Source: Azoarcus sp. CIB
GTDB lineage: Bacteria; Pseudomonadota; Gammaproteobacteria; Burkholderiales; Rhodocyclaceae
Assembly (NCBI RefSeq): GCF_001190925.1
Contig: NZ_CP011072.1
Span: 558,001-622,000, forward strand
Reading direction: 5' to 3'
Length of the DNA: 64,000 bases
The notes under the pieces were generated by a model that made no database searches, was not told the DNA's origin, and was given only the letters and a program-made list of their open reading frames with translations. How positions within the stretch are numbered: the stretch's first letter is position 1; each line of letters opens with the position of its first letter. Below, in pieces: positions 54,396-64,000 of this stretch. A program made the translations under genes and the position numbers.

Positions 54396-55270
54396 GCGCG
54401 CCGCTGCGCCACGTGCCGCCGATGCACGCGCTGGCGGCCTTCGAGGCGGCCGCGCGCCTGGGCGGTTTCGCGCAGGCGGCCGAAGAGCTGTGCGTGACGC
54501 CGAGCGCCGTCAGCCACCGCATCCGGCAGCTCGAAACCCAGCTCGGCACGGCCCTGTTCGAGCGTGCGTCGGGCGGGGTGCGGCCGACCACAGCCGGGCG
54601 GCTGTACCTCGACAGCGTGCGCGCGGCTTTCGACGAGCTCGCACAGGCCGGCGCGGTGCTGCGGCCCGAACGCGAGCGCCTGCGCGTATCGCTGCCGCCG
54701 ACCTTCGCGCGCCAGCTGCTGATGGCGCGTCTGCCCGAATACCTGCGCGCGCATCCCGAGGTGGAGGTGGAGGCGCACCTGTCGATCCCGCTGCAGGACG
54801 TCACCGCCGAGGCCGCGGACGTCGAGGTGCGCTGGGGCAGGGGCGACTACCCGGAGCGCGTCGTGCGCAAGCTCTTCGACGACACGATGGTGCCGCTCGC
54901 CGCGCCATCGTGGGTCGCCGCGCATGCGCCGGCCGGCATGGCAGATCTCGCCGGACTGGAATTGCTGCGCTCGCCGCTGCTGCCGTGGCGGCCGTGTTTC
55001 CTCGCGGCCGGCCTCGACTGGGGTGAGCCCGAGCGCGGCGCCGTGTTCAACGACCTCGGCATGCTGATGGAGATCGCGGCGGCCGGCCTGGGCGCGGCGG
55101 TGTGCACGCGGCGCCTGTCGGCGGCGTGGGTCGAGACGGGGCGGCTGGTGCCGCTCTTCGGCGTGTCCGCGCCGGCGCCCTTCACGTACTACGCGGTGAC
55201 GACGCCGGCGCAGAGCAAGCGTGCGGTGGTGCAGGCATTCATCGACTGGCTCGCGGCCACGTTCGCCTAG
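54392..55270 (+). CDS. LysR-family transcriptional regulator (GcvA-like)
   Basis: A 292-residue LTTR. The N-terminal HTH reads ALAAFEAAARLGGFAQAAEEL then CVTPSAVSHRIRQLE, and the effector domain follows. The start is taken as TTG 54392, overlapping the tag stop by 4 bp with GGAG upstream. It gives the usual short lead before the HTH; ATG 54422 is the alternative. Its target is not evident, but it is coupled to tag and close to acpH. Confidence 0.87.
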   Translation: MSAPLRHVPPMHALAAFEAAARLGGFAQAAEELCVTPSAVSHRIRQLETQLGTALFERASGGVRPTTAGRLYLDSVRAAFDELAQAGAVLRPERERLRVSLPPTFARQLLMARLPEYLRAHPEVEVEAHLSIPLQDVTAEAADVEVRWGRGDYPERVVRKLFDDTMVPLAAPSWVAAHAPAGMADLAGLELLRSPLLPWRPCFLAAGLDWGEPERGAVFNDLGMLMEIAAAGLGAAVCTRRLSAAWVETGRLVPLFGVSAPAPFTYYAVTTPAQSKRAVVQAFIDWLAATFA

Positions 55271-55281
55271 TCAGACCGGAC

Positions 55282-55875
55282 ATGAACTTCCTCGCGCACG
55301 CCTGGCTCGCCGGCGAATCCCCTCCGGACCGCCTCGGCGGCCTGATGGGCGACTTCGTGAAAGGGGTGCTGCCGGCCGGCTTGCCGCCGGACATTGCCGA
55401 GGGCGTTCGCCTGCACCGCCAGATCGACGTCTTCGCCGAAACCCATCCGGCCTTCCAGCGCAGCCGCGCGCGCGTGTCGCCCGAGCGACGGCGCGTCGCC
55501 GGGGTGATGGTCGACATGTTCTACGACCACTTCCTCGCGCTGCACTGGGAGCATTTCCACGACGAGCCGCTCGAACGCTTCAGCGCGACGATGTACGCGT
55601 TGATGGACGCGCACGGCACGCTGCTGCCGCCGCGTCTGGCGGCGATCCTGCCGCGCATGCGCGAATCGGACTGGCTGGGGAGTTACCGCTCGGCGGACGT
55701 CATCGCGATGGCGCTCGACCGCATGGCGATGCGCCTGCGCCGCGCCAATCCGCTGACCGGCAGCGGCGCCGAACTGCTCGTCGACTACGCCGGTTTCGAG
55801 GCGGATTTCTTCGAGTTCATCGCGGCGGCCGAGGCGTTCGCGGCAAACAGCCGGGCCCTGCGCGGACCCGGCTAG
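55282..55875 (+). CDS. acpH: Acyl carrier protein phosphodiesterase
   Basis: A 197-residue HD-fold enzyme that removes 4'-phosphopantetheine from ACP. MNFLAHAWLAGESP opens it, LMGDFVKG holds D24, and LHRQIDVFAETHP and VDMFYDHFLALHW are family motifs. It follows the LysR gene by 11 bp. Confidence 0.92.
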   Translation: MNFLAHAWLAGESPPDRLGGLMGDFVKGVLPAGLPPDIAEGVRLHRQIDVFAETHPAFQRSRARVSPERRRVAGVMVDMFYDHFLALHWEHFHDEPLERFSATMYALMDAHGTLLPPRLAAILPRMRESDWLGSYRSADVIAMALDRMAMRLRRANPLTGSGAELLVDYAGFEADFFEFIAAAEAFAANSRALRGPG

Positions 55876-55885
55876 GGGTGTTGCA

Positions 55886-56245
55886 TTAACGCAACGGAAT
55901 GACCAGCGGCGGGATGTCGACGCCGATCGTGATCGCGGGGTTGCGCGGATAGTAGCGCGGCTCGTAGACCGGGGCATAGACCGGCGCCGGGGCGTAGTAG
56001 CCGATCGGGCGCTCGTAGTAGCGGTATTCGCGCACCACGGGCCGACGCTCGATGAACCGTTCGCGGATCACAACGCGTTCGCGGTCGCGGTATTTCTTGT
56101 AGTGGCCGTGACGGTGACCATCGCCGCGCCACTCGCGATAGCCGTCGTCGCGCCAGTGGTCGCGGTCGGCATGGGCGGGCGTGGCAGCGATCAGGGCACC
56201 CCCGGCGATCATCGCGGCAAGCAGTTTGAGGGCTTTCGATTTCAT
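55886..56245 (-). CDS. Small secreted Tyr/Arg/Pro-rich protein
   Basis: A 119-residue protein with a signal peptide (about 1-27, ending PAHAD). A charged, histidine- and arginine-rich segment follows (DGHRHGHYKKYRDRERV). Then comes a Tyr/Pro-rich stretch (REYRYYERPIGYYAPAPVYA). Similar short low-complexity secreted proteins of unknown function are common in betaproteobacteria. The ATG at 56245 has a good GGAGAAG ribosome-binding site. The 166-bp gap to lutC holds nothing else recognised. Confidence 0.78.
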   Translation of the reverse strand: MKSKALKLLAAMIAGGALIAATPAHADRDHWRDDGYREWRGDGHRHGHYKKYRDRERVVIRERFIERRPVVREYRYYERPIGYYAPAPVYAPVYEPRYYPRNPAITIGVDIPPLVIPLR

Positions 56246-56411
56246 GGTTCTTCTCCTGACTGACCGGACACCGTCACGCAACGCGTACCGTTGTCCCCAT
56301 GCGCATTAAACGCGAGATCGACCGGAGAAGTTGTCGCCGAGTTGTAAGCGGATATGCATCACACGGCTTAGTCCGGGGGCATGCAGCCGGCCCCGGACCA
56401 AGCCGCCGGCC

Positions 56412-57056
56412 TCAGCCGACGATGATTACATGCACGCGCCGCGGGCCGTGCGCGCCGAGCTGGATGGTCTGCTCGACGTCGGCCGTGCGCGACGGGCCGG
56501 AGATGATGTTGGTCGCGCGCGGCATGCCTTCGGGGCGCGCGCGCAGCACTTCCCACGCCTCCTCGAAGTGGCCGACGATCGCGCCCGCGTCGAGCACGAC
56601 GACGTGGTCGTCGGGCACGAAGTTGTGCGTGATCGGGCTCGCCGGGCCGGACGCCATCATCAGGCTGCCGGGCTCGGCGATGCCGGCGAGCGCCTGCGAC
56701 ACCGCCATCGTCTCGCTGATGCCGGCCGGGTCGTGATGCACCGCCAGACCGGCCGGCCAGGCGAGATCCTTCAGCGCGGCACCGACCGCCGCACGCGCGG
56801 GCAGGCCCTTTTCGATGCGATAGGCTTCGACCGCGGCCGGCACGTCGGCGCGGCTCGCGACGCGTGCGGTGGTGCCGGCGCGGCTCTCGAACTTACGGAT
56901 GAAGCGCGCGACGAGCTCCTCGTCCTGCGCCGGGCGGGTGTGCTGCGGGCGGCGTGCGTCGAGTTCGGCGCGCCGCGTGTCGTCGAGCGGCCCGCGCCGC
57001 AGCGCGGAGCGGACGGAATTGAGGATCGCCTCGCGGGCGTTCGCTGCTGCAGTCAT
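56412..57056 (-). CDS. lutC: Lactate utilization protein LutC (LUD domain)
   Basis: A 214-residue LUD-domain protein, the third subunit of the LutABC L-lactate oxidation complex. A long helical N-terminus precedes the DUF162/LUD core (AEPGSLMMASGPASPITHNF then VPDDHVVVLDAGAIVG and TNIISGPSRTADVEQ). It overlaps lutB by ATGA. Confidence 0.93.
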   Translation of the reverse strand: MTAAANAREAILNSVRSALRRGPLDDTRRAELDARRPQHTRPAQDEELVARFIRKFESRAGTTARVASRADVPAAVEAYRIEKGLPARAAVGAALKDLAWPAGLAVHHDPAGISETMAVSQALAGIAEPGSLMMASGPASPITHNFVPDDHVVVLDAGAIVGHFEEAWEVLRARPEGMPRATNIISGPSRTADVEQTIQLGAHGPRRVHVIIVG

Positions 57057-58459
57057 TTCTGGCCTCGCTTGCCTTGCCACAATTCAAGGAAGGTGCGTCC
57101 CGCCGGGGCCGGCAGGTCGCGCACGTCGGTCCAGCCGCTCGCGAGCGGCAGGCGGCGGATGCTGCCGTTCTTCGCGATCGCCGACAGGAAGCGCGCACCG
57201 ACCTGTTCGAGCGCGTGATACAGCTTCGGCCGCGTCGCGACGTAGCGCCACACCTTCAGCGCGCGCCTCTGCATCACCGGCGTGATGTCCTGCTGATGCT
57301 GCATGTGGCGCAGCTCGCGCAGCAGATCCGGCAGCGGGATCTTCACCGGGCACACCGACGCGCAGCGCCCGTTCAGCGTGCACGCGTTGGGCAGGTCGTA
57401 GGCGTTGTCCAGCCCCTTGATCAGCGGCGTCAGCACCGAGCCCATCGGGCCGGGATAGACCCAGCCGTAGGCGTGGCCGCCGACCGCACCATACACGGGG
57501 CAGTGGTTCATGCATGCACCGCAGCGGATGCAGCGCAGCATGTCCTTGAAGCGCCCGCCGAGCATCTTCGAGCGGCCGTTGTCGACCAGCACCACGTGGT
57601 ATTCCTCGGGGCCGTCGAGGTCGTCGGCGCGGCGCGGGCCGGTCGAGATCGTCGTGTAGGTCTCGGTCTCCTGGCCGGTCGCGCTGCGCGCCAAGAGGCG
57701 CAGGAACAGCGTCGCGTCGTCGAGCGTCGGCACGACGCGCTCGATGCCGGAGGTGACGATATGCACCTTCGCGAGCGTCTGCGTCAGGTCGCCGTTGCCC
57801 TCGTTCGTGACGATGATCGACGAGCCGGTCTCGGCGACGAGGAAATTGCCGCCGGTGATGCCGACGTCAGCGCGGAAGTACTTGTCGCGCAGCACCCTGC
57901 GCGCCTCATTGACGAGGTCGGCGACTTCGGTCTTGCGCGGCCCGCCGTGTGCGGCCTCGAAGAGGTCGGAAACCTGGTCCTTGGTCTTGTGCACGGCCGG
58001 CGCGATGATGTGCGAGGGGGGCTCGTGCGCGAGCTGGATGATGTATTCGCCGAGATCGGTCTCGACGACTTCCATGCCGTGCTCGATCAGCGCCTCGTTG
58101 AGGCCGATCTCCTCCGACACCATCGACTTGCCCTTGGTGACGGTCTTCGCGTCGACGCGCTTGCAGATGTCGAGGATGATCTTGCGCGCCTCCTCGGCGT
58201 CACGGGCCCAATGCACGTGGCCGCCGGCGGCCGTCACCGCCGCTTCGTAGCGCTCGAGGTAGTGATCGAGGTTGTCGAGGATGTGGTTCTTGGTGTTCTT
58301 GGCTTCCTCGCGCAGTTGTTCGAACTCGGGGAGTTCGGCGACCTGCTGGACGCGCTTGCCGACGAAGCCGCCGCGCGCCTTGCCCAGCGCCTGCTGCAGG
58401 CTCGCGTCGTGGATCGCGAAGACCGCGCGCTCCTTGAATTCCTTCGAACGGATTTCCAT
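57053..58459 (-). CDS. lutB: Lactate utilization iron-sulfur protein LutB
   Basis: A 468-residue protein with a LUD domain and two [4Fe-4S] clusters. KSMVSEEIGLNEAL and GITGGNFLVAETGSSIIVTN lie in the LUD half. The ferredoxin-like clusters are CIRCGACMNHCP and CTLNGRCASVCP. It starts MEIRSKEFKER with one base shared with the lutA stop. It oxidises L-lactate with LutA and LutC. Confidence 0.95.
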   Translation of the reverse strand: MEIRSKEFKERAVFAIHDASLQQALGKARGGFVGKRVQQVAELPEFEQLREEAKNTKNHILDNLDHYLERYEAAVTAAGGHVHWARDAEEARKIILDICKRVDAKTVTKGKSMVSEEIGLNEALIEHGMEVVETDLGEYIIQLAHEPPSHIIAPAVHKTKDQVSDLFEAAHGGPRKTEVADLVNEARRVLRDKYFRADVGITGGNFLVAETGSSIIVTNEGNGDLTQTLAKVHIVTSGIERVVPTLDDATLFLRLLARSATGQETETYTTISTGPRRADDLDGPEEYHVVLVDNGRSKMLGGRFKDMLRCIRCGACMNHCPVYGAVGGHAYGWVYPGPMGSVLTPLIKGLDNAYDLPNACTLNGRCASVCPVKIPLPDLLRELRHMQHQQDITPVMQRRALKVWRYVATRPKLYHALEQVGARFLSAIAKNGSIRRLPLASGWTDVRDLPAPAGRTFLELWQGKRGQK

Positions 58460-59244
58460 CAGTCGGACTCCTTCGCGGCCCCGGCGAGCCCCGGCCCGTC
58501 GGCGAGGCCGGCCAAGACTTCGGCGGTGTGGAAGACCTTCACCGGCGCGTTGATGCGCTTCAGCCGCCCGGCGATGTTCATCAGGCAGCCGAGGTCGCCG
58601 CCGATGACGGTGTCGGCGCCTGTGGCGAGAATGTTGCGCACCTTGTCTTCGACCATCTTCTCGGAGATCTCCGGGTACTTCACGCAGAAGGTGCCGCCGA
58701 AGCCGCAGCACACCTCGCTGTCTTCCATCTCCTTGAGCTTGAGGCCGTCGACCTCGCCCAGCAGGGTGCGCGGTTGGCCCTTGATGCCCAAGCCGCGCAG
58801 GCCGGAACAGGAGTCGTGGTAGGTCACGGTGCCGTCGTAGTGGGAATCGGATGCGGTCGCACCGAGCACGTCGGTGAGGAAGGACAGCAGCTCCCAAGCC
58901 TTCTCCGACAGCGCTTGCGCGCGCGGCAGCCACACGGGGTCGTCCTGGAACAGCACCGGATAGTCGTGGCGGATCGTCGCCATGCACGAGCCGGACGGAC
59001 CGACGATGTAGTCGTAGTGCTCGAAGGTTTCGATCACCTGGCGGGCGAGCGCGCGCGCGGCGTCGTAATCGCCGCTGTTGTAGCCGGGCTGGCCGCAGCA
59101 GGTCTGGTTCGCGGGCACCTCGACGGTACAGCCGGCATCTTCGAGGAGTTTCACCGCCGAGAAGCCGACGTTCGGACGGAACACGTTCATCAGACAGGTG
59201 GCGAACAGTCCGACGCGCGGCCCGCGGGTGGGCGATTCGGTCAT
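58459..59244 (-). CDS. lutA: Lactate utilization (Fe-S)-binding protein LutA
   Basis: A 261-residue CCG-domain protein of the LutABC complex. The two cysteine-rich domains show CCGQPGYNSGD, DSCSGLRGLG and CCGFGGTFCVKYP. It is first in the operon, divergent from the DMT transporter gene. The 231-bp shared upstream region contains no regulatory site that I can identify with confidence, and no LldR-type gene is adjacent. Confidence 0.94.
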   Translation of the reverse strand: MTESPTRGPRVGLFATCLMNVFRPNVGFSAVKLLEDAGCTVEVPANQTCCGQPGYNSGDYDAARALARQVIETFEHYDYIVGPSGSCMATIRHDYPVLFQDDPVWLPRAQALSEKAWELLSFLTDVLGATASDSHYDGTVTYHDSCSGLRGLGIKGQPRTLLGEVDGLKLKEMEDSEVCCGFGGTFCVKYPEISEKMVEDKVRNILATGADTVIGGDLGCLMNIAGRLKRINAPVKVFHTAEVLAGLADGPGLAGAAKESD

Positions 59245-59475
59245 GAGGGAGGTCTCCGGTTCTTGTTCGGAATGTTGGTGGAACGAGGTGGAGCGATGTT
59301 AACAAGCTCCGCGGCGTCGCGCGGCGAGGGATTTTCAGCCCTGCGATGAGCCCGGTTCATGTCTTGGGCAGCATAGCAGCTGCCAACGCCGATTCGCGCG
59401 TGCTCAGGGTTTCCCCGCACCCCCGCGACGGCGTTGCGTGGCACACTGCGCGCCTTCGATCCGGGGAAGGAATCC

Positions 59476-60465
59476 ATGCTGGCTGGTCTGCTCGCGGCGC
59501 TCGGCGCGGGGCTGTTGTGGGGGCTCGTGTTCGTCGTGCCGCTGATGCTCGGGGACTACCCCGGCATCGTGCTCGCGTTCGGCCGCTACATCGCCTTCGG
59601 CGTCCTCGCCCTCGGCCTCGCCTGGATGGACCGCGCGGCACTGGCAAAGCTCACGCGTGCCGACTGGATCGAGGCCGGCAAGCTCGCACTGATCGGCAAC
59701 CTCGTCTATTACACGACGCTCGCCAGCGCGATCCAGCTCGCCGGCGCACCGGTGCCGACGCTGATGATCGGCACGCTGCCGGTCGTGATCGCGATCTGCG
59801 CGAACATTACCGAACGCCGTGCCGGCAATGCCGCCGATGTCGTCGCGTGGCGGCGCCTCGCGCTGCCGCTCGTGGTGATCCTTGCCGGCCTCGTGGTCGT
59901 GCAGCTCGATCCCTCCACTCATGCGGCTGACGCGGCCGGGCAGGGAGGCGAGGGTGCCCAAGGCGGACTGCGCTACGCGCTGGGTCTGCTGCTGGCCGCC
60001 GTCGCGGTTGCGTCGTGGACCTGGTATCCGATCCGCAACGGGCGCTGGCTGCGCGCGCGCGGGCCGGGCCTTGCGCGGCCGTGGGCGACCGCACAGGGGC
60101 TCGCGACGCTGCCGCTCGCGCTCATCGCCGCAGCCGGCTTCGCGCTGTGGCAGGGTGTCGCCGCGCCGGCGGACGCGTTCGACTGGCCGCTGGGGCCGCG
60201 CCCCGGGACCTTCGTCGGCCTGATGCTGCTCGTGGGTCTGGCCGCATCGTGGCTCGGTACGCTGCTGTGGAACCGCGCGAGCCATCTGCTGCCCCCGGCG
60301 TTCGCGGGCCAGCTCATCGTGTTCGAAACCCTGGCGGCGCTGCTCTATGCTTTCCTGTGGTACGGGCGTTGGCCGGGTCTCGGCGAGGCGGCAGGCATTG
60401 TGCTGCTGGTCGTGGGCGTGCTGCTGGGCGTGCGCGTGTTCCGGCCGGCGGCAAGCGGATCTTGA
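59476..60465 (+). CDS. DMT-family transporter (EamA)
   Basis: A 329-residue membrane protein with about ten helices in two EamA repeats. It opens MLAGLLAALGAGLLWGLVF. LASAIQLAGAPVPTLMIGTLPVVI is in the first repeat and SHLLPPAFAGQLIVFETLAALLYAF in the second. The ATG at 59476 follows GGAAGGAA. Substrate unknown. Confidence 0.88.
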   Translation: MLAGLLAALGAGLLWGLVFVVPLMLGDYPGIVLAFGRYIAFGVLALGLAWMDRAALAKLTRADWIEAGKLALIGNLVYYTTLASAIQLAGAPVPTLMIGTLPVVIAICANITERRAGNAADVVAWRRLALPLVVILAGLVVVQLDPSTHAADAAGQGGEGAQGGLRYALGLLLAAVAVASWTWYPIRNGRWLRARGPGLARPWATAQGLATLPLALIAAAGFALWQGVAAPADAFDWPLGPRPGTFVGLMLLVGLAASWLGTLLWNRASHLLPPAFAGQLIVFETLAALLYAFLWYGRWPGLGEAAGIVLLVVGVLLGVRVFRPAASGS

Positions 60466-60475
60466 GGAGAAGAAT

Positions 60476-60853
60476 GTGTTTGCGTTGATGGCGGCCGATC
60501 TCGTCGTGCTGGTGCACGCGCTCTTCATCGCCTTCGTGGTATTCGGCGGGCTGCTGACACTGCGTTGGCCGCGCGCAAAGTGGGTGCATCTGCCCGTCGC
60601 GGCGTACGGGGCGGCGATCGAACTGATCGGCTGGACCTGTCCGCTGACCCCGCTCGAGAATGCGCTGCGCCTCGCGGCGGGGGGCGTGGATTACCGCGGC
60701 GGTTTCATCGAGCACTACCTGATCCCGCTGATCTACCCGGCGGGGCTCACGCCGCAGGTCCAGCTCGTGCTCGGACTGCTGGTGCTGGCGGTCAACGTGC
60801 TCGTGTACGGCATCGTCGCCCTGCGTCGGCGGCGGCGCAGGGCGGGCGATTGA
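60476..60853 (+). CDS. DUF2784 family membrane protein
   Basis: A 125-residue protein with three or four helices. ADLVVLVHALFIAFVVFGG, WTCPLTPLENALR and GGFIEHYLIPLIYP are typical of DUF2784. It starts at GTG 60476, seven bases after GGAG and 10 bp after the DMT gene. Function unknown. Confidence 0.88.
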   Translation: MFALMAADLVVLVHALFIAFVVFGGLLTLRWPRAKWVHLPVAAYGAAIELIGWTCPLTPLENALRLAAGGVDYRGGFIEHYLIPLIYPAGLTPQVQLVLGLLVLAVNVLVYGIVALRRRRRRAGD

Positions 60854-60879
60854 CCGGCGCCCTCATGGGGCGCATTGGC

Positions 60880-61056
60880 TCAGCGGGGTTGGGAGTAGCT
60901 TGGGCCGAGCAGATGGTCGACCACGGCGCGTGCGATACGGGCAACGAGGCGTTTTGCGCCGTGCCAGCCGTCGGCCAGGATCTGACCCAGGGCTTCGTTG
61001 CGCAGACGCTGCGCTTCGCGGATCCGGCCTTGATAGAAGAGATAGTCGTTGTCCAT
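60880..61056 (-). CDS. Small basic protein, function unknown
   Basis: A 58-residue protein starting MDNDYLFYQGRIREAQRLRN, with a strong AAGGAG ribosome-binding site. The second half is amphipathic and basic (GAKRLVARIARAVVDHL), somewhat like short DUF1127-type proteins. It is divergent from the LysR gene at 61201 across 144 bp with palindromes and may be its target. Confidence 0.65.
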   Translation of the reverse strand: MDNDYLFYQGRIREAQRLRNEALGQILADGWHGAKRLVARIARAVVDHLLGPSYSQPR

Positions 61057-61114
61057 TGTGCGGCTCCTTGACAGTGCAGCCCGTCGTGAGGGCATGGACG
61101 CGACTGTACGGAGG

Positions 61115-61131
61115 TTGTTGCGTCGCAACAA
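61115..61131. promoter_or_regulatory. Perfect 17-base palindrome, candidate LysR operator
   Basis: TTGTTGCG-T-CGCAACAA has 8-bp perfect arms with T-N-A ends, as for LysR boxes. It lies midway between the divergent small gene and the LysR gene. Confidence 0.6.
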
Positions 61132-61139
61132 ACGATCGT

Positions 61140-61153
61140 TCATCATGTGATGA
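61140..61153. promoter_or_regulatory. Second inverted repeat in the same gap
   Basis: TCATCA-TG-TGATGA has 6-bp arms with a 2-base centre. It lies 8 bases after the first palindrome, separated by ACGATCGT, itself a palindrome. Confidence 0.5.
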
Positions 61154-61200
61154 CTTAGAAAATCTCATCCGTATCACCGTCCCCGTATGGCCGTCCGCGC

Positions 61201-62184
61201 ATGACCGCCCGTCTTCCCCCGCTCAACGCCCTGCGCGCCTTCGAGGTCGCTGCGCGGCACCTGAGCTTCAAGCTTGCCGCCGAGGAACTCTCGGTCACGC
61301 CGACCGCGATCAGCCACCAGATCCGCGGCCTCGAGCAGGATCTGGGCGTGCCCCTGTTCCGGCGCCTGATACGTGCGCTCGAACTCACGCCGGAAGGCGA
61401 GGCGATGCTGCCCAAACTGCGCGAAGCGATGAGCGCGATCGCCGAGTCGGTCGAGACGGTCCGCGCGATGCGGCCGCTGAGCCGGCTGTCGGTCGTCGCA
61501 CCGCCGTCCTTCGCGTCGCGCTGGCTCGTTCCTCGGCTACAGCGCTTCGCCGAGCTGCACCCGCAGATCGAGCTGCATCTGGCGAGCGCGACCAAGGCGA
61601 TCGACGGCCGCGACGCCGCAGGGCTGGGCATCGAGCCGCTCACGCAGCGCGTCGAGGGTGGCCAGTTGTGGATCCGCTTCGGCACGGGCGCCTATCCGGG
61701 CTATCGCAGCGAGATGCTGCTCGAACCCGAATACACCGCGGTGTGCAGCCCGGCGCTGCTGCGCGCGAAGATCCCGCTGCGCCAGCCGTCGGACCTGCGG
61801 CGCCACAGCCTGATCCACGACGACACGGTGCCCGACACGCGCGAGCGGCCGACCTGGGCCGAATGGCTGCAGGCCGCGGGCGTCACCTCGGTGCGCGCCG
61901 ACGCCGGCCTGCACTTCAGCGACTCGGGCCTCGCCATCGCCGCCGCGCTCGACGGGCTGGGGGTCGCGCTGGTCTCCAAGCCGCTGGTCGCCGCGGAGGT
62001 CGCCGCCGGCCGCCTCGTCATGCCCTTCGGCATCAGCCTGCGGCGCCGCTTCGCCTACTACATCGTGACGCCGCAGGCGGTCGTCCCGCGGGCCACGGTC
62101 GCGGCCTTCCGCGAATGGCTGCTGGACGAGGCGCGCCGCGACGCGATCCGCCTCGCGGATGCACAGCCCGCGCCCGCCGATTGA
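61201..62184 (+). CDS. LysR-family transcriptional regulator (GcvA-like)
   Basis: A 327-residue LTTR. The HTH reads [20 protein letters not shown] then [20 protein letters not shown], typical of the GcvA subgroup. The effector domain has [19 protein letters not shown]. It is divergent from the small basic gene, with operator-like palindromes between. Autoregulation is likely. Regulon unknown; glycine-cleavage genes are not nearby. Confidence 0.9.
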   Translation: MTARLPPLNALRAFEVAARHLSFKLAAEELSVTPTAISHQIRGLEQDLGVPLFRRLIRALELTPEGEAMLPKLREAMSAIAESVETVRAMRPLSRLSVVAPPSFASRWLVPRLQRFAELHPQIELHLASATKAIDGRDAAGLGIEPLTQRVEGGQLWIRFGTGAYPGYRSEMLLEPEYTAVCSPALLRAKIPLRQPSDLRRHSLIHDDTVPDTRERPTWAEWLQAAGVTSVRADAGLHFSDSGLAIAAALDGLGVALVSKPLVAAEVAAGRLVMPFGISLRRRFAYYIVTPQAVVPRATVAAFREWLLDEARRDAIRLADAQPAPAD

Positions 62185-62227
62185 ACCGAACGGGGCGCCC
62201 AGGCGTCCGAGTACAATGCACGCGACA

Positions 62228-64000
<1,773 letters not shown>

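Noticed and set aside
57053..59305. A single 750-codon lutB-like frame extending back through lutA
   Set aside because: The extra N-terminal part is the wrong frame of lutA. The ATG at 58459 with one-base overlap gives a normal LutB.

Overview
The window is about 64 kb of very GC-rich, densely packed chromosome from a Gram-negative betaproteobacterium, most likely of the Rhodocyclales (Azoarcus/Thauera/Aromatoleum type). This rests on gene order (dapF-DUF484-xerC, nadD-rsfS-rlmH with maf-rng, waaF-waaC-waaG-waaP) and protein families (BPSS1780-type membrane proteins, ThrB of the phosphotransferase fold, a protein related to the ethylbenzene dehydrogenase heme subunit). There is no rRNA, tRNA, CRISPR array, insertion sequence or phage gene.

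Housekeeping block, 1-20 kb: the 3' end of dapF, a DUF484 gene and xerC; a winged-helix protein; rlmI; then on the minus strand ruvA-ruvB, rng and maf. A three-gene plus-strand cassette (cupredoxin, EB_dh-type heme protein, cupredoxin; 8.4-10.3 kb) sits between maf and the nadD-rsfS-rlmH genes that usually adjoin it. After these come two BPSS1780-family membrane proteins, thrB, a DUF2782 protein, a LOG-family protein, polA and an alanine symporter.

Cell-surface block, 20-41.5 kb: a plus-strand operon (20.1-27.6 kb) encodes a carbamoyltransferase, glycosyltransferases, a sulfotransferase, a polysaccharide pyruvyltransferase homologue and a polytopic O-antigen ligase/polymerase-like protein. 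Its sulfotransferase-to-polymerase part is visibly lower in GC and may have been acquired. A small InaA-type kinase and msbA follow. A tightly overlapping minus-strand operon (41.5 to 30.3 kb) makes and decorates the LPS inner core: heptose kinase (rfaE1) and epimerase (hldD), heptosyltransferases WaaF and WaaC, glucosyltransferase WaaG, RfaP/WaaP, three more kinase genes (one with two kinase domains) and an LTA-synthase-like phosphotransferase. Two of these kinase genes carry an apparent single-base deletion.

Cobalamin block, 41.7-53.5 kb: cobU, a degenerate-GGDEF membrane protein, cobT (apparent one-base insertion in a homopolymer), cobS and cobC run left. A well-conserved cobalamin riboswitch then precedes btuB, btuC, btuD, cobO, cobA and cbiA running right. 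Together these cover outer- and inner-membrane B12 import, adenosylation and nucleotide-loop assembly. BtuF, CobD, CbiB and CobQ are not in the window.

Last block, 53.8-64 kb: tag, a LysR regulator, acpH, a small secreted protein, the lactate-utilisation operon lutABC, a DMT transporter, a DUF2784 protein, a small protein divergent from a second LysR regulator across operator-like palindromes, and a YgiQ radical-SAM gene running off the right edge. Two families of dispersed inverted repeats recur in intergenic spaces: three copies of a roughly 100-bp element (3.8, 41.6 and 53.6 kb), and one full plus one half copy of a second (51.3 and 30.3 kb).
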